Shown: in pieces, positions 62,587 through 64,000 of the stretch
Numbering within the stretch: position 1 is the first letter of the stretch
Layout: each line of letters opens with the position of its first letter
DNA from: Halobacillus litoralis
Lineage (GTDB): Bacteria; Bacillota; Bacilli; Bacillales; Halobacillaceae
Assembly (NCBI RefSeq): GCF_020524085.2
Contig: NZ_CP129016.1
Span: forward strand, 1,978,001-2,042,000
Reading direction: 5' to 3'
Length of the DNA stretch: 64,000 nucleotides
Position numbers and translations under genes: made by a program
Notes under the pieces: model-generated
Seen by the model: the letters and a program-made list of their open reading frames with translations, nothing else
Told to the model about the DNA's origin: nothing
The model's database searches: none

Positions 62587-63189
62587 TTAACGAGAGTAGA
62601 ATTCAACGATAAGAGCTTCGTTGATTTCAGAAGGAAGCTCAGAACGCTCAGGGAAACGAGTGTACGTTCCTTCACGCTTGTCTTCGTCGAAAGTAAGATA
62701 TTCTGGTACGAAGTTGTTTACTTCGATCGCTTCTTCTACGACGTTAAGCTTTTGAGATTTTTCGCGAAGGCTGATCATTTGACCAGGAGCTACGCGGTAA
62801 GATGGGATATCAACGCGACCGCCATCTACTGTAACGTGACCGTGAGTAACTAGCTGACGAGCTTGGTTGCGCGTACGAGCTAGACCTAGACGGTAAACGA
62901 TATTATCCAAACGGGATTCAAGAAGGATCATGAAGTTTTCACCGTGGATCCCTTTCATGTTACCCGCTTCTTCAAACAAGCGACGGAATTGACGCTCAGT
63001 CAAACCGTACATGAAACGAAGCTTCTGCTTCTCTTGTAGTTGAAGACCGAATTCGGATAGTTTTTTACGTTGGTTTGGACCGTGTTGTCCAGGAGCGTAA
63101 GGGCGCTTTTCAAGCTCCTTACCAGTTCCGCTTAAAGAAATACCATAACGACGTGATTTTTTCCAGGTTGGACCTGTATAACGTGCCAT
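62587..63189 (-). CDS. rpsD: 30S ribosomal protein S4
   Basis: A 200-residue primary 16S-binding protein that starts small-subunit assembly. The N-terminal [19 protein letters not shown] and the S4 domain ([34 protein letters not shown]) are typical of Bacillus. In B. subtilis rpsD is autoregulated through its leader RNA, and a long leader is present here. ATG 63189 follows AAGGAGGAAATTCCT. Monocistronic, next to tyrS as in B. subtilis. Confidence 0.98.
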   Translation of the reverse strand: MARYTGPTWKKSRRYGISLSGTGKELEKRPYAPGQHGPNQRKKLSEFGLQLQEKQKLRFMYGLTERQFRRLFEEAGNMKGIHGENFMILLESRLDNIVYRLGLARTRNQARQLVTHGHVTVDGGRVDIPSYRVAPGQMISLREKSQKLNVVEEAIEVNNFVPEYLTFDEDKREGTYTRFPERSELPSEINEALIVEFYSR

Positions 63190-63370
63190 AGGAATTTCCT
63201 CCTTTTTATTTTATTTTGCATAAAATAAAAACAGTGTGTCCCTTCGGTCATTGCTCATTATGTTTTCATGCACCTTCGCCCCAGCAGCAGAGAGTTACAC
63301 GATGCACCTCAAAGAGAGGAACAAAATGATGACAATGGTGGTTCACATAGGCTGCCATTTATTTTACACA
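63190..63370 (-). other. rpsD 5' leader, probable S4 autoregulatory RNA
   Basis: About 180 untranslated bases lie between the candidate promoter and rpsD. Length and position match the S4-binding leader of Bacillaceae rpsD. I did not derive a full secondary structure, so identity with the described leader is inference. Confidence 0.5.
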
Positions 63371-63376
63371 ACGAAT

Positions 63377-63405
63377 ATTGTAATCTTATTAGAGATGGAA
63401 GTCAA
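63377..63405 (-). promoter_or_regulatory. Promoter of rpsD
   Basis: On the minus strand TTGACT, 17 bases, TACAAT. Confidence 0.65.
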
Positions 63406-63806
63406 GGGGGTGATCTGAAAAATATAGATATGTATGGGTAAGAGGAAAATGGAATACTTGATCAACATTCTATATATATACATTTAGGGCAGAAACTTCA
63501 GCTGGTAATGAGGGAAAGCGATCTCTGAATCATCTTAAGTACAATTTTCCTGTAACCTTATATCCCTGGAAATTCCGCATGCTCTACACGATTGTACCAA
63601 AGGGTTGTCCGCATTAGAAAAAAAGGACCAAGTCTTATAAGGGTAAGGTTCAATGTTGGATGATTCCGAACATACAGAAATAGAGTGCTATAATATTGAA
63701 CATACAGTTAATAATGATATATTTTTACATATTCATGGTCGTATTTGTGATTAAAGTAATGGTACAATATACTCAAATCATTTGTTAGGGAAGATAGGTG
63801 AGTCGA
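63406..63806. other. AT-rich intergenic stretch
   Basis: About 400 bases between the rpsD promoter and the last gene. There are several -10-like tracts (for example TACAAT near 63763), but no clear hairpin, repeat copy or ORF. It probably holds the promoter of the ytrP-like gene. Confidence 0.4.
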
Positions 63807-64000
63807 ATGATTGTCCAATCCCTCATGAAAAAGAGAGTAGAAAAACTACAAAGTCTTTTGTTCCAATATCTTATTTCAGAATCACCCTATACGTATGAAC
63901 AGTTTGTTGTCAACCTGACTGATGAAATAAAAGAATTTTCAAAAGCCTCTTTTTGTGCCATTTATTTGCTGGATGAGTGGAAAGGTCGGTTTCAAATTCA
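63807..64000 (+). CDS. ytrP: YtrP-like GAF-domain protein (3' end outside the window)
   Basis: Only 64 codons are visible, from ATG 63807 (weak site AGATAGGTGAG). They read as an amphipathic helix (SLMKKRVEKLQSLLFQYL) followed by the start of a GAF-like sensor domain (FSKASFCAIYLLDEWKGRF). In B. subtilis the gene next to rpsD at this place is ytrP, which encodes a GAF plus GGDEF protein. The assignment rests on position and this fragment. No catalytic part is in view. Confidence 0.6.
   Translation, partial: MIVQSLMKKRVEKLQSLLFQYLISESPYTYEQFVVNLTDEIKEFSKASFCAIYLLDEWKGRFQI

Overview
The window is a chromosomal segment of a moderately halophilic or halotolerant Bacillaceae bacterium, most likely Halobacillus or a close relative. 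The evidence is the 16S sequence, a gene order that closely follows the Bacillus subtilis 'yt' region (menC, ytkD, pckA/metK, ytoA-ytpA-ytpB-ytqB-leuS, ytfP-ytgP, ytlP to ytpT, murC-ytxGHJ-aroA-ccpA-motPS-acuCBA, tyrS, rpsD), a sodium-type MotPS stator, and acidic low-complexity protein segments. It is mostly housekeeping DNA. I see no prophage, CRISPR array, tRNA gene, transposase or defence island.

Layout. 1-2.4 kb: end of menC (menaquinone) and ytkD. 3-7 kb: pckA with a CcpN-type operator, divergent from metK under a SAM (S-box) riboswitch. 7.1-13 kb: ytoA, the ytpA-ytpB lipid pair, ytqB, and leuS behind a leucine T-box. 13-18.8 kb: a rhodanese gene and a complete 16S-23S-5S operon with two promoters and no tRNAs. 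18.9-23.8 kb: two small unknown genes, the flavoprotein ytfP, flippase ytgP, a small-subunit rRNA pseudouridine synthase and a DeoR-type regulator. 24-32 kb: K+ channel, PepV, an MFS transporter, ThpR, YtlQ, an EAL protein, the lipid kinase YtlR and the kinase-like YtmP. 32-46 kb: a small membrane peptide, trmB, ytnP, ytzB, ytoP, a DUF84 NTPase, ytoQ, a chemoreceptor, a PTS-type EIIC protein, ytpPQR and sftA. 46-55 kb: nicotinate phosphoribosyltransferase, murC, the sigma-B-type stress operon ytxGHJ, aroA, ccpA and motPS. 55-61 kb: acuCBA (acetyl-CoA synthetase control) and a class A penicillin-binding protein. 61-64 kb: tyrS behind a tyrosine T-box, rpsD with its leader, and the start of a ytrP-like gene.

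Two things stand out. First, eight genes that should be intact are broken or mis-terminated: pckA, metK, ytpA, an MFS gene, ytnP, sftA, acuB and the pbp/FN3 junction. Several lesions are one extra base in a short homopolymer, and similar extra bases sit in normally invariant rRNA sites. I therefore think most are sequence errors rather than true pseudogenes. Second, at least seven copies of an intergenic, MITE-like repeat lie in the window. Full copies are about 480-560 bp, begin and end with an 18-bp inverted repeat, have two different outer hairpin ends and contain two internal palindromes. I do not recognise it as a named element, and it is the best candidate here for something undescribed.

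Metabolically the segment links carbon control (CcpA, a CcpN-type site, PckA, AcuABC), methyl-group and SAM supply, translation (LeuRS, TyrRS, S4, rRNA and rRNA/tRNA modification), thiol redox (YtpP, YtxJ) and envelope growth (MurC, PBP, YtgP, SftA).
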